Shown piece by piece: positions 7,183 to 13,752 of a stretch of DNA of 16,582 bases. Source of the DNA: Rubrobacter sp. (GTDB taxonomy: Bacteria; Actinomycetota; Rubrobacteria; Rubrobacterales; Rubrobacteraceae). The stretch lies in the NCBI GenBank assembly GCA_013695335.1, contig JACDAR010000028.1, positions 1 through 16,582 of the forward strand, read 5' to 3'. The position numbers and the translations under genes were made by a program. Within the stretch, counting starts at the first letter, position 1. Every line of letters begins with the position of its first letter. The notes under the pieces were generated by a model that was given only the letters and a program-made list of their open reading frames with translations, was not told the DNA's origin and ran no database searches.

Positions 7183-8082
7183 CTAGATGGGATGGCTTCT
7201 CGACGCCGTGCCCGATACTTTCTCTTCCTGGCGGTTCACCACTATCGAGAACCCGAGCGCCGCAGCCCAGACCACCAGGATCACGATGTACAGGAGAACC
7301 GCGAACGCGCCGGCAACGCCAACAGCCTCGAAGAAGGTCTTGGCGTTGGTGAGCAGGATGATGCCGCCGACGGCTGTACCCAGGATGCGGGCTGGCAGGA
7401 TGCGGACTACGTAGGCGGCCACAGGAGCCGCGATGACACCGCCGACGAGCAGCGCCCCGACCACCTGCCAAGGAATATCCGCGAAGCTCAGGGTGAGGAG
7501 GAACCCGATGCTGGCGGCCAGGGCCACCAGGAACTCGCTGGTGTCCACGGTGCCGACTATCTTCCTCGGCTGCATCCTGCCCGAAGAGAGCAGGGTTGGC
7601 GTGGAGATTGGCCCCCATCCACCGCCGCCAGCCGCATCCAGGAAACCGGCCACCAGCCCAAGCGGCGCGAGTAATGCCCTGGACACCGGCCTCTCCCTGA
7701 CAGGCTGTTCGTGCCTGCGGAACGAGAAACGCGCCAGGATGAAGACGCCGAGGCTGAACAGGAAGATGGCAACGAGCGGCTCGGCTGCCTCAGCCGTGAG
7801 CACGGAAGCCAGCACCACGGCCCCGAAGAACGCACCTATGGCCCCTGGGATTGCCAGCCAGGTGACCTTGTCCCAGTCCACGTTGCCGAAGCGCCAGTGC
7901 GACACCCCGGATGCGGCGGTGGTTCCAACTTCGGCTATGTGTACTGACGTTGACGCGAGCGCGGGTGCTATCCCCACAGCCAGGAGCAGGCTCTGGGAAG
8001 TCACCCCGTAAGCCATCCCCAGAGAACCGTCAACGAGCTGGGCGACCAAACCCACCACGGCCAGCACCAGAAAACTCCTCAT
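7183..8082 (-). CDS. TauE/SafE-family (TSUP) membrane exporter
   Basis: The 299-residue protein is highly hydrophobic, with about eight transmembrane segments in two repeats. Each repeat opens with a G/D-rich entry motif: VAQLVDGSLGMAYGVTS near residue 13 and VAGFLDAAGGGGWGPISTPTLL near residue 144. These are hallmarks of the TSUP family, whose characterised members move sulfite, sulfoacetate, taurine-derived sulfur anions or similar organic anions across the inner membrane. The ATG at 8080-8082 has GGGGGAGG eight bases upstream. It is divergent from the sulfatase-like gene and near the Rrf2 regulator, which fits release of a sulfur oxyanion, although the actual substrate is inference. No signal of truncation is seen. 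Confidence 0.9.
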   Translation of the reverse strand: MRSFLVLAVVGLVAQLVDGSLGMAYGVTSQSLLLAVGIAPALASTSVHIAEVGTTAASGVSHWRFGNVDWDKVTWLAIPGAIGAFFGAVVLASVLTAEAAEPLVAIFLFSLGVFILARFSFRRHEQPVRERPVSRALLAPLGLVAGFLDAAGGGGWGPISTPTLLSSGRMQPRKIVGTVDTSEFLVALAASIGFLLTLSFADIPWQVVGALLVGGVIAAPVAAYVVRILPARILGTAVGGIILLTNAKTFFEAVGVAGAFAVLLYIVILVVWAAALGFSIVVNRQEEKVSGTASRSHPI

Positions 8083-8090
8083 CTACCGCA

Positions 8091-8098
8091 CCTCCCCC
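8091..8098 (-). promoter_or_regulatory. Ribosome binding site of the TauE/SafE-family gene
   Basis: The minus strand reads GGGGGAGG eight bases before the ATG at 8080-8082, a strong site that fixes this start. Confidence 0.7.
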
Positions 8099-8234
8099 AA
8101 TCTCTAATTTGTCTACATGATTTATGAAGATAATGAACGTTACAGCCCAGCGGAGGTGGATGTCAAGGATCTCGCCGAAACCCGAAGTCTGGACGTTCCG
8201 GAGCCGTCTTCCTGGCCCGGCGCGACCAGCCAAA

Positions 8235-8267
8235 GATAACAATTCGATAACAATTCGATAACAATTC
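8235..8267. repeat. Three perfect tandem copies of an 11-bp repeat
   Basis: The unit GATAACAATTC occurs three times without gaps at 8235-8245, 8246-8256 and 8257-8267. The 11-bp period is about one helical turn, so bound proteins would line up on one DNA face. The block ends 11 bp before a TTGACT promoter hexamer and lies between the divergent exporter and sulfatase genes, so it is a likely operator or activator array. It is AT-rich compared with its surroundings. Confidence 0.85.
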
Positions 8268-8278
8268 CGCGAAGACCC

Positions 8279-8307
8279 TTGACTTGCCCAACAACAGCCT
8301 TTAAAGT
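8279..8307 (+). promoter_or_regulatory. Sigma-70-type promoter P1 upstream of the sulfatase-like gene
   Basis: TTGACT (8279-8284) and TAAAGT (8302-8307) are separated by 17 bases, matching consensus at 5 and 4 of 6 positions. Transcription would start near 8314. The tandem 11-bp repeats end immediately upstream, a classical position for an activator. Confidence 0.5.
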
Positions 8308-8312
8308 CCCGG

Positions 8313-8342
8313 ATTGTCAATAAAAATAGTAGACAATATAGA
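8313..8342 (+). promoter_or_regulatory. Promoter P2 with an overlapping dyad operator
   Basis: TTGTCA (8314-8319) and TATAGA (8337-8342) are 17 bases apart and match consensus at 5 and 4 of 6 positions; transcription would begin near 8349, close to the ATG at 8365. A perfect inverted repeat, ATTGTC (8313-8318) and GACAAT (8332-8337) with a 13-base spacer, overlaps both hexamers. A protein bound there would block or remodel the promoter. Confidence 0.5.
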
Positions 8343-8364
8343 TTTAGTGTGGAATGGAGGAAAG

Positions 8365-9834
8365 ATGAAGGGAATAGCTGGGGAGGGGACGGCGGTGGAT
8401 CGTCCCAATGTGGTTGTGGTGGTGGCTGATACTTTCAGGCGGGATCACATGGGGGCATATGGGAACCCCTGGATCCAAACTCCACACCTGGACGCTTTCG
8501 CCAACTCATCCGTAGTCTTCGACCAGCACATCATCTCCTCGTTCCCAACCATGCCAGCCCGCGCCGACTTCCTGACCGGCACCTTCTCCTACTCGCACAT
8601 GGGCTGGGAGCCGCTCCCGAGGCATCTGATGACGCTTCCCGAGCTTCTCTCCAAGGCTGGATACCACACGATGGGCGTGGTGGACACTCCTTTCTACGTG
8701 CGTGACGGCTTCGGCTACGACCGCGGTTTCGACGACTTCATCTGGGTGCGCGGACAGGGTGACGACACCCGTCCCCACGAAAGGGCAGACGCCCGCATGA
8801 CGTGGAGGAGCGAAGAGGACCGGATGGTTGCCCGCACCGTGACGCAGGCCGAGCGCTGGCTGGAGCGTCATCACGACGAGCAGTTCTTCCTCTACGTGGA
8901 CACCTGGGACCCGCACGAGCCGTGGGACGCCCCCGAGTACTACACGCAGAAATACCGCGAGGGCTACAACGGGGAGCAGATCTACCCTGCGTATGGCGAC
9001 TATGAGCGGGCTGGACTCACAAAAGACGACGTGAAGCTCGGCCACGACACATACTGCGGCGAAGTCTCCATGGTGGACTTCTGGATCGGGCGCCTCCTCG
9101 CCAAGCTCGACGCCCTGAACCTCAGCGACAACACCGTGGTCTTCTTCACCTCGGACCACGGCTTCTACTTCGGGGAGCACGGCTACTTCGGCAAGGCCGA
9201 GTGGGTCCATGATCCGGAAGCCTCCATCTCCGAGGATTCGCTGCTCCCTGACTGGCTGGCCGAGTCCTGGCTGCTCACGGTCGAGCGTTCGCCGCTTTAC
9301 CGCGAGCTGACCAACGTGCCGATGATCGTACGCGGCCCCGGCCTCACACCGGGCCGCAGCCAGGCCCTGACCACAGCCGCCGACATAGCGCCGACGGTAC
9401 TGGATATGGTCGGGCTCGGCGGGCTGCCGACCACGATGCAAGGCGAATCCTTCGGCGGTGTCCTCAAGGGTGAGAGGGAGGATCACAGGCCCTTCGTCAT
9501 AAGCTCCTGGCCGCTGTACATGGCTGAGGGTGAGATCACCACCGCCGTAGATTCCCGTCCGCGCGGCATCTCCTCCTACATGCCGATCAGCGTCACCACC
9601 CAGGACCGCTCCCTCATCCTCGGCGGCCCGGACGACGAGCCGGAACTCTACGACCTGAAGAGCGATCCAGGCGAGAAAGAGAACGTCTGGAAGCAGCACA
9701 ACGGACATGGCGCGGCGCTCTGCGAGGACGCCATCTCCTTCCTTGAGGGCATCGGCACGCCCGAAGCCCATGTAGCCCCCCGCCGCGAAACCCTCGAACG
9801 CTGGTGGAGGGGCGCGGGAGCCATCCACAGCTAA
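8365..9834 (+). CDS. Sulfatase/alkaline-phosphatase-superfamily hydrolase with Thr at the nucleophile position
   Basis: The 489-residue protein has the type I sulfatase fold. Metal-binding acids are Asp22 and Asp27 (ADTFRRDHMGAYG), with HEPW at His184, SDHGFYFGEHG giving Asp264 and His265, and Lys277. The C-terminal part has ELYDLKSDPGEKENV, typical of sulfatases. In this family the formylglycine precursor is Cys or Ser in C/S-x-P-x-R; here the aligned motif is TMPAR with Thr62, so normal maturation to formylglycine is not expected. The enzyme might hydrolyse a phosphoester or phosphonate using Thr directly, as other superfamily members do, or an unusual sulfate ester. The ATG at 8365 follows GGAGG with a four-base spacer; the frame extends to 8314 without good initiation signals. 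No signal peptide is visible. Confidence 0.88.
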   Translation: MKGIAGEGTAVDRPNVVVVVADTFRRDHMGAYGNPWIQTPHLDAFANSSVVFDQHIISSFPTMPARADFLTGTFSYSHMGWEPLPRHLMTLPELLSKAGYHTMGVVDTPFYVRDGFGYDRGFDDFIWVRGQGDDTRPHERADARMTWRSEEDRMVARTVTQAERWLERHHDEQFFLYVDTWDPHEPWDAPEYYTQKYREGYNGEQIYPAYGDYERAGLTKDDVKLGHDTYCGEVSMVDFWIGRLLAKLDALNLSDNTVVFFTSDHGFYFGEHGYFGKAEWVHDPEASISEDSLLPDWLAESWLLTVERSPLYRELTNVPMIVRGPGLTPGRSQALTTAADIAPTVLDMVGLGGLPTTMQGESFGGVLKGEREDHRPFVISSWPLYMAEGEITTAVDSRPRGISSYMPISVTTQDRSLILGGPDDEPELYDLKSDPGEKENVWKQHNGHGAALCEDAISFLEGIGTPEAHVAPRRETLERWWRGAGAIHS

Positions 9835-9854
9835 CCCCCGGCTTCGTTCCGACA

Positions 9855-9891
9855 AATCGTGCGGTCCTCGTTATTGGGGGGCCGCACGATT
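9855..9891 (+). terminator. Intrinsic terminator after the sulfatase-like gene
   Basis: AATCGTGCGG (9855-9864) pairs perfectly with CCGCACGATT (9882-9891), with extra possible pairs inside the 17-base loop. The following T-rich stretch is short (TTCTGTTC), so it may be a modest terminator. It lies 21 bases after the stop codon and separates this gene from the next operon. Confidence 0.65.
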
Positions 9892-10002
9892 CTGTTCACG
9901 GGAAAAGCAGATCGGACCTCCGTATCCCTGTCCTGAAATACGAGATATCTGGTGAAATCGGTGTGTTTTCTGGTAAGCTCCATGCTTCCGGTTGCTCACC
10001 AT

Positions 10003-10117
10003 CGCCGGACACCCGCCCGGAGTCGGGCTGCAAGGACATGCAATGCGTGCGGTGGAGGGGCCACGAGAAGCTCTACGAGGTATGATCCCCTGATGATTAG
10101 GAGCCTGGTGTCCGGCG
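10003..10117 (+). promoter_or_regulatory. Structured 5' leader of the OCD/lyase/ABC operon (candidate cis-regulatory RNA)
   Basis: CGCCGGACACC (10003-10013) is a perfect 11-base inverted match to GGTGTCCGGCG (10107-10117), which ends seven bases before the ATG of the first gene. Pairing would enclose about 93 bases. Inside are a hairpin GCCCG-GAGT-CGGGC (10015-10028) and a possible stem AGGGG (10056-10060) with CCCCT (10087-10091), giving a multibranch shape. The right arm covers the translation-initiation region and the start of a mini-ORF, so the structure could control translation. No known riboswitch class is recognised. Confidence 0.4.
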
Positions 10118-10128
10118 GCATTTCATGA
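10108..10128 (+). CDS. Six-codon upstream ORF coupled to the first operon gene
   Basis: AGGAG at 10099-10103 lies four bases before a GTG at 10108, which opens a frame of six codons (M S G G I S) ending at TGA 10126-10128. That stop overlaps the ATG at 10125 of the OCD-family gene as ATGA. The AGGAG is too far from that ATG (21 bases) to serve it directly, so ribosomes may load at the mini-ORF and re-initiate. It could be a control device rather than a functional peptide. It could also be chance. Confidence 0.35.
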   Translation: MSGGIS

Positions 10129-11153
10129 ACGGGGCAGGATTTCGCTTCGTCTCGGATCTGGACGTGGATCGCCTGCGCCTGACGCCCCACGATATTCTGG
10201 AAGCCGTCGAGTCGGCGGTACGGGCGCAGGGCGAAGGCGATGTGGTGCTCGAACCCAGGGTGCATCTCATGCCCCCGAACGGTGGCAAAGGCCACTTCAA
10301 CGTCCTCCGGGGCTACGTCGGAACCGAAAACGTCTGCGGCGTAAAGATCGTGGGCGACTTCGTCGAGAACTACCAGCTCGGCCTCCCTAGTGAGGTCGCG
10401 CTCGTCAACCTGTTCGACCCCGAGACCGGAGTGCCGCTCGGGGTGGTGGACGGAACCATGATCACCAGCGCCCGCACCGGCGCCCTCACAGCGCTCGGCG
10501 CGAAGTACCTGGCCCGCCCCGACAGCAAGATCCTCGGTCACGTCGGTGCGCGCGGCACAGCGTGGTGGAACGTCACCATGCTCGACGACCTCTTCGACTT
10601 CGAAGAGATCCGGGTGACAAGCAAACGCCCAGAATCTCGTGAAGAGTTCGCCAAAAATCTCACGGAACGCCTCGGCAAGCCCGTGAAGGCGGTAGCCACC
10701 GCAGAGGAGGCGCTCGTCGGCGCCGACATCATGGTCGAAGCCTCGCGCCTTATGGAACCGGCGGTCCTCCTGAAAACGGAGTGGGTCACGCCCGGGACGT
10801 TCGTGGTTCCGTATGGGACCATTAGCGCGGTGGATATATCGCTGACGGACGTGATGGACAAGGTGGTGGTGGACGACTGGGGGCAGGCTGGCGCTGGCCG
10901 GTTCGGGGCGCTCAGACGGCACGTGGATGAAGGTCTACTCACGAAGGAGACCCTCCACGCCGAGCTTGGAGACATCGTTGCCGGGCATGCTCCGGGACGT
11001 GAGCGGCCGGATGAGAGGATACTTTTCTGGCACCGGGGGCTGGCGACTACGGACGTGGCGCTGGCTTACCGGATTCTGCGCCGCGCCGAAGAAACAGGGC
11101 TCGGGACCGTCGTCGAGACCGGCTACGGCGGGAATAGGGATGGTGGCGCATGA
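10125..11153 (+). CDS. Ornithine cyclodeaminase/mu-crystallin-family protein
   Basis: The 342-residue protein has OCD/mu-crystallin features. These are the substrate-side EPRVHLMP and CGVKIVGDF (Lys74), LFDPETGVPLGVVDGTMITSARTGALTALGAKYLAR with Arg117 for the substrate carboxylate, a Rossmann domain, and Asp237 in the VDISL segment where the family's catalytic acid usually lies. Members are NAD(P)-dependent cyclodeaminases, imine reductases or amino-acid dehydrogenases. The dinucleotide loop is GARGTAWW (141-148) rather than the usual GxGxxA, marking a divergent subgroup; from memory and unverified, similar proteins carry the database name tyramine oxidase subunit B. The ATG is the only start codon after the in-frame stop at 10098-10100. 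Its stop overlaps the lyase start by ATGA, so it works with the lyase and importer. Confidence 0.83.
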   Translation: MNGAGFRFVSDLDVDRLRLTPHDILEAVESAVRAQGEGDVVLEPRVHLMPPNGGKGHFNVLRGYVGTENVCGVKIVGDFVENYQLGLPSEVALVNLFDPETGVPLGVVDGTMITSARTGALTALGAKYLARPDSKILGHVGARGTAWWNVTMLDDLFDFEEIRVTSKRPESREEFAKNLTERLGKPVKAVATAEEALVGADIMVEASRLMEPAVLLKTEWVTPGTFVVPYGTISAVDISLTDVMDKVVVDDWGQAGAGRFGALRRHVDEGLLTKETLHAELGDIVAGHAPGRERPDERILFWHRGLATTDVALAYRILRRAEETGLGTVVETGYGGNRDGGA

Positions 11154-12661
11154 TCTCGCTCCGCCATTCCACCGACCTGACCCCCGAGACGATAGAAGAT
11201 GTCGCATTCGAGCATCAGCCCGTGGAGTTGCATCCCGATCTGCTGGAAGAGCTTCGACATTCCCACGAAGAAATGGTGGCCGCCCTGGTGGGAGGTCAGC
11301 GCGTATACGGCGTGAACACCGGGATGGGATACCTTGCAAACACAGCCTTGCGGGGGGTGGAGTTGAAGCGGCACCAGCGAAACCTGCTGCTCGGTCGCGC
11401 CGTCGGGTCGCCGCCGTATCTTCCGGCTGACGAGGCACGGGCCGTGATGGCGGCGCGCCTGGTCAACCTGACCAGCGGCTACGCCGGGGTTACGCCGGAA
11501 CTCTGCCAGTTCCTGGTTGACCGGCTCAACGACGGGTTCATTCCCGCCATCCCACGCGGCGGCGTCGGAAGCGCCGGAGAGGTGATTCCGCTCTCCCACG
11601 CCTTCCAGTCCTTCATCGGCGTGGGATACGTTCTCGAACCAGACGGAAACGTCAAAGACGCAGCCATCGCGCTTGCGGAGCGCGATGTTTCACCATACGA
11701 ACCGGCGGCGAAGGAGGGTATCGCGCTTCTCGCCGGATGCCCGGGGACGATCGCGCTCGCCATAGTGCGGCGGCGGGCCGTGAAGGTTCTCTCCCGACAG
11801 CTGCTTGCTGGCGCTGCCTGCTCCATAGACGCGCTGCGCGCCCCGCTTGGGATCTACGGCGAAAGCGGAGACCGGCTGCACGCTGATCCAGTCCTGTTCG
11901 GCGTGCTCTCCAGGCTGCGCGCCGCGCTGCGGGGTTCCTCCGACGAGAGGTTCAGGGTGCAGGCCCCTGTCTCGTACCGGGTCGCCCCGCAGGTACTCGC
12001 CCACCTCGAACGCGCCATCGCCAGGTTCACCGAAGATATCGACCGGGCTGCCGGATCGGTAACCGATTCGCCAGCGTTCTTGGATGGGGATTTCGTGGCG
12101 ACCGGAGGCTTCCACGAGTTGGAACTGGCCGCCGGTTTCGATGCGCTCTCGCTCGCCCTGATCCGGGCCGCAGAGCTGGCGGGGCAGCGAATCCATCGTC
12201 TGCTCGACAGCCGCTACAGCGGGCTGCCTGACCAGCTCACGCCGAACCCCGGTCCTTCGTGCGGCCTGATCGTGGTTCAGAAGCGCGTAGTCGGTACGCT
12301 GAACGAACTGCGCCGCCTCGCAGCGCCAGCTTCGGTCGGCTCCGCCGATTCATCCCTCGGCCAGGAGGACGCCATGACCTTCGCGTTCGAGGCGGCTGAG
12401 AAACTGCGGCGGGTGGAGACGTTGACGCGGGACGTGCTGGCGTGCGAACTTCTCGTGGCGCGGCAGGCGTGGTCGTTGCGGGGCAATGGAATACCGGACG
12501 GCCTCAAGGAGATCTCAGACCGGCTGATGGAGGCCGTCGAACCGTATGACGAGGATAGGCCGCCCGGCCCTGATCTGACGCGGCTCGCCGGGATGCTGGA
12601 GCGGGGCGAATTCGGACAGACATTCGAGCAGCGTAATCGGAGAACGGAGAGCGTGCGATGA
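11150..12661 (+). CDS. Aromatic amino-acid lyase-family protein lacking the MIO triad (ergothionase-like candidate)
   Basis: The 503-residue protein aligns with histidine/phenylalanine ammonia-lyases along its length: YGVNTGMG (53-60), RGGVGSAGEVIPLSH (136-150), PQVL, FLDGDFVATGGFHE and a GQEDAM segment. Normal enzymes build the electrophilic MIO from Ala-Ser-Gly in GASGDLAPLAH; here those positions are Ser141-Ala142-Gly143 followed by Glu, so the serine that must dehydrate is gone. The catalytic-Tyr block (QDxYSxR) is also changed, to QAPVSYR. Ergothionases, which eliminate trimethylamine from ergothioneine, are HAL-like enzymes that, as I recall, do not use MIO. Coupling to a quaternary-amine importer makes a betaine lyase plausible. 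The substrate is inference; a non-catalytic paralogue is the alternative. Both ends are ATGA-coupled. Confidence 0.85.
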   Translation: MISLRHSTDLTPETIEDVAFEHQPVELHPDLLEELRHSHEEMVAALVGGQRVYGVNTGMGYLANTALRGVELKRHQRNLLLGRAVGSPPYLPADEARAVMAARLVNLTSGYAGVTPELCQFLVDRLNDGFIPAIPRGGVGSAGEVIPLSHAFQSFIGVGYVLEPDGNVKDAAIALAERDVSPYEPAAKEGIALLAGCPGTIALAIVRRRAVKVLSRQLLAGAACSIDALRAPLGIYGESGDRLHADPVLFGVLSRLRAALRGSSDERFRVQAPVSYRVAPQVLAHLERAIARFTEDIDRAAGSVTDSPAFLDGDFVATGGFHELELAAGFDALSLALIRAAELAGQRIHRLLDSRYSGLPDQLTPNPGPSCGLIVVQKRVVGTLNELRRLAAPASVGSADSSLGQEDAMTFAFEAAEKLRRVETLTRDVLACELLVARQAWSLRGNGIPDGLKEISDRLMEAVEPYDEDRPPGPDLTRLAGMLERGEFGQTFEQRNRRTESVR

Positions 12662-13749
12662 TCACCTTCGAGTCCGTCACCAAACGATACGCCGATGGGA
12701 CCGTCGCCGCCGACGAAGTCAGCTTCGAGGTCCCCGAGGGCGAGCTGGTGGTCCTTGTCGGTCCGAGCGGGTGCGGCAAGACCACGGCCCTACGCATGGT
12801 CAACCGCATGATCGAACCGACCGATGGGCGTATAACCGTGAACGGAGAGGACGCCGCGAGCGTGCCGGCCCCCAGGCTGCGGCGCGACATGGGCTACGTC
12901 ATACAGCAGGTCGGCCTCTTCCCTCACCTCACCATCGCCGACAACGTCGCCACGGTTCCGAGCCTGATCGGCTGGGACAAAGACCGCACCCGCGAGAGGG
13001 TGGAAGAACTTATCGACACGGTTGGGCTGTCGCAGGAGGTGGCGAACCGCTACCCGCGCCAGCTCTCAGGCGGCCAGCAGCAACGCGTCGGGGTGGCGCG
13101 GGCGCTCGCGGCGGACCCCCCGATAATGCTCATGGACGAGCCTTTCGGGGCCGTGGACCCGATAGTGAGGGACTTGCTTCAGGAAGAGTTCCTGCGCCTG
13201 CAGCGGGAGCTGAAGAAGACCATCATCTTCGTCACCCACGACATTGACGAGGCAATGAAGATGGGCGACCGTGTAGCCATCTTCAACGTCGGTGGCATAC
13301 TGGAACAGTACTCCACCCCGACGGACCTCCTCGCCGAGCCTGCCAACGACTTCGTGGTGGACTTCCTCGGGGCCGAGCGCAACCTGAAGCGGCTGGCCCT
13401 CATCCCCGTCTCCGCAGTCGAACACGAAACCGGGCCGCTGGTATCGAGGAATGATTCGTCCGACCACGCCAGGGAAGCAGCGCGCGAATCCGGCACGGAC
13501 TGGGTGATCGTCACCGATGCTGAGAACCAGGTCGAGGGATGGGTTTTTATCAATGAACTCGACGGGCAGCAGACCGTGGGCGGGGCTGAGGTTCAGCCGT
13601 TCGAGGCGTTCGTGACCGAGGACGAGTCGTTGCGGGCGGCGCTGGACGTGATGGTCGAGTCGCCCCTGAACGTGGCCGTCAGGGTGGACGGCGATGGCCG
13701 CTACGAGGGCGTCGTGACGCACAATACCTTGACCGGGGAGCTGAAGTAG
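12658..13749 (+). CDS. Quaternary-amine ABC transporter ATP-binding protein (OpuCA/ProV type)
   Basis: The 363-residue ATPase has Walker A GPSGCGKTT (35-43), Q-loop VIQQVGLF (81-88), signature LSGGQQQ (136-142), Walker B IMLMDEP (156-162) and the H-loop His194 in FVTHD. The pattern PSGCGKTTALRMVNRMIEPTDG and FGAVDPIVRDLLQEE are typical of glycine-betaine/carnitine/choline (OpuA-C) importers. After about residue 245 follows a regulatory region with two CBS-like repeats, WVIVTDAENQVEGWVF and AVRVDGDGRYEGVVT, which in OpuCA/OpuAA relatives sense ionic strength or nucleotides. Its ATG overlaps the lyase stop (ATGA), and the first permease starts three bases after its own stop. It powers import through the two permeases encoded next. 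Confidence 0.93.
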   Translation: MITFESVTKRYADGTVAADEVSFEVPEGELVVLVGPSGCGKTTALRMVNRMIEPTDGRITVNGEDAASVPAPRLRRDMGYVIQQVGLFPHLTIADNVATVPSLIGWDKDRTRERVEELIDTVGLSQEVANRYPRQLSGGQQQRVGVARALAADPPIMLMDEPFGAVDPIVRDLLQEEFLRLQRELKKTIIFVTHDIDEAMKMGDRVAIFNVGGILEQYSTPTDLLAEPANDFVVDFLGAERNLKRLALIPVSAVEHETGPLVSRNDSSDHAREAARESGTDWVIVTDAENQVEGWVFINELDGQQTVGGAEVQPFEAFVTEDESLRAALDVMVESPLNVAVRVDGDGRYEGVVTHNTLTGELK

Positions 13750-13752
13750 TCG

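Noticed and set aside
8117..8239. A 40-codon plus-strand frame (MIYEDNERYSPAEVD...) between the exporter and the sulfatase-like gene, ending in the first 11-bp repeat.
   Set aside because: It has no ribosome binding site before the ATG, overlaps the divergent promoter region and shows no recognisable family; chance is the simpler explanation.
8235..8267. Tandem repeats as a CRISPR array, plasmid iteron origin or lac-type operator.
   Set aside because: There are no spacers, no replication gene nearby and no LacI-family gene; an operator array for an unknown regulator is the better reading.
8506..9855. Long 449-codon frame on the minus strand opposite the sulfatase-like gene.
   Set aside because: It is a GC-rich shadow frame; the plus-strand product has clear family motifs and a ribosome binding site.
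9996..10922. 308-codon minus-strand frame opposite the OCD-family gene.
   Set aside because: Low-complexity His/Arg/Val-rich shadow; the plus strand carries the conserved domains.
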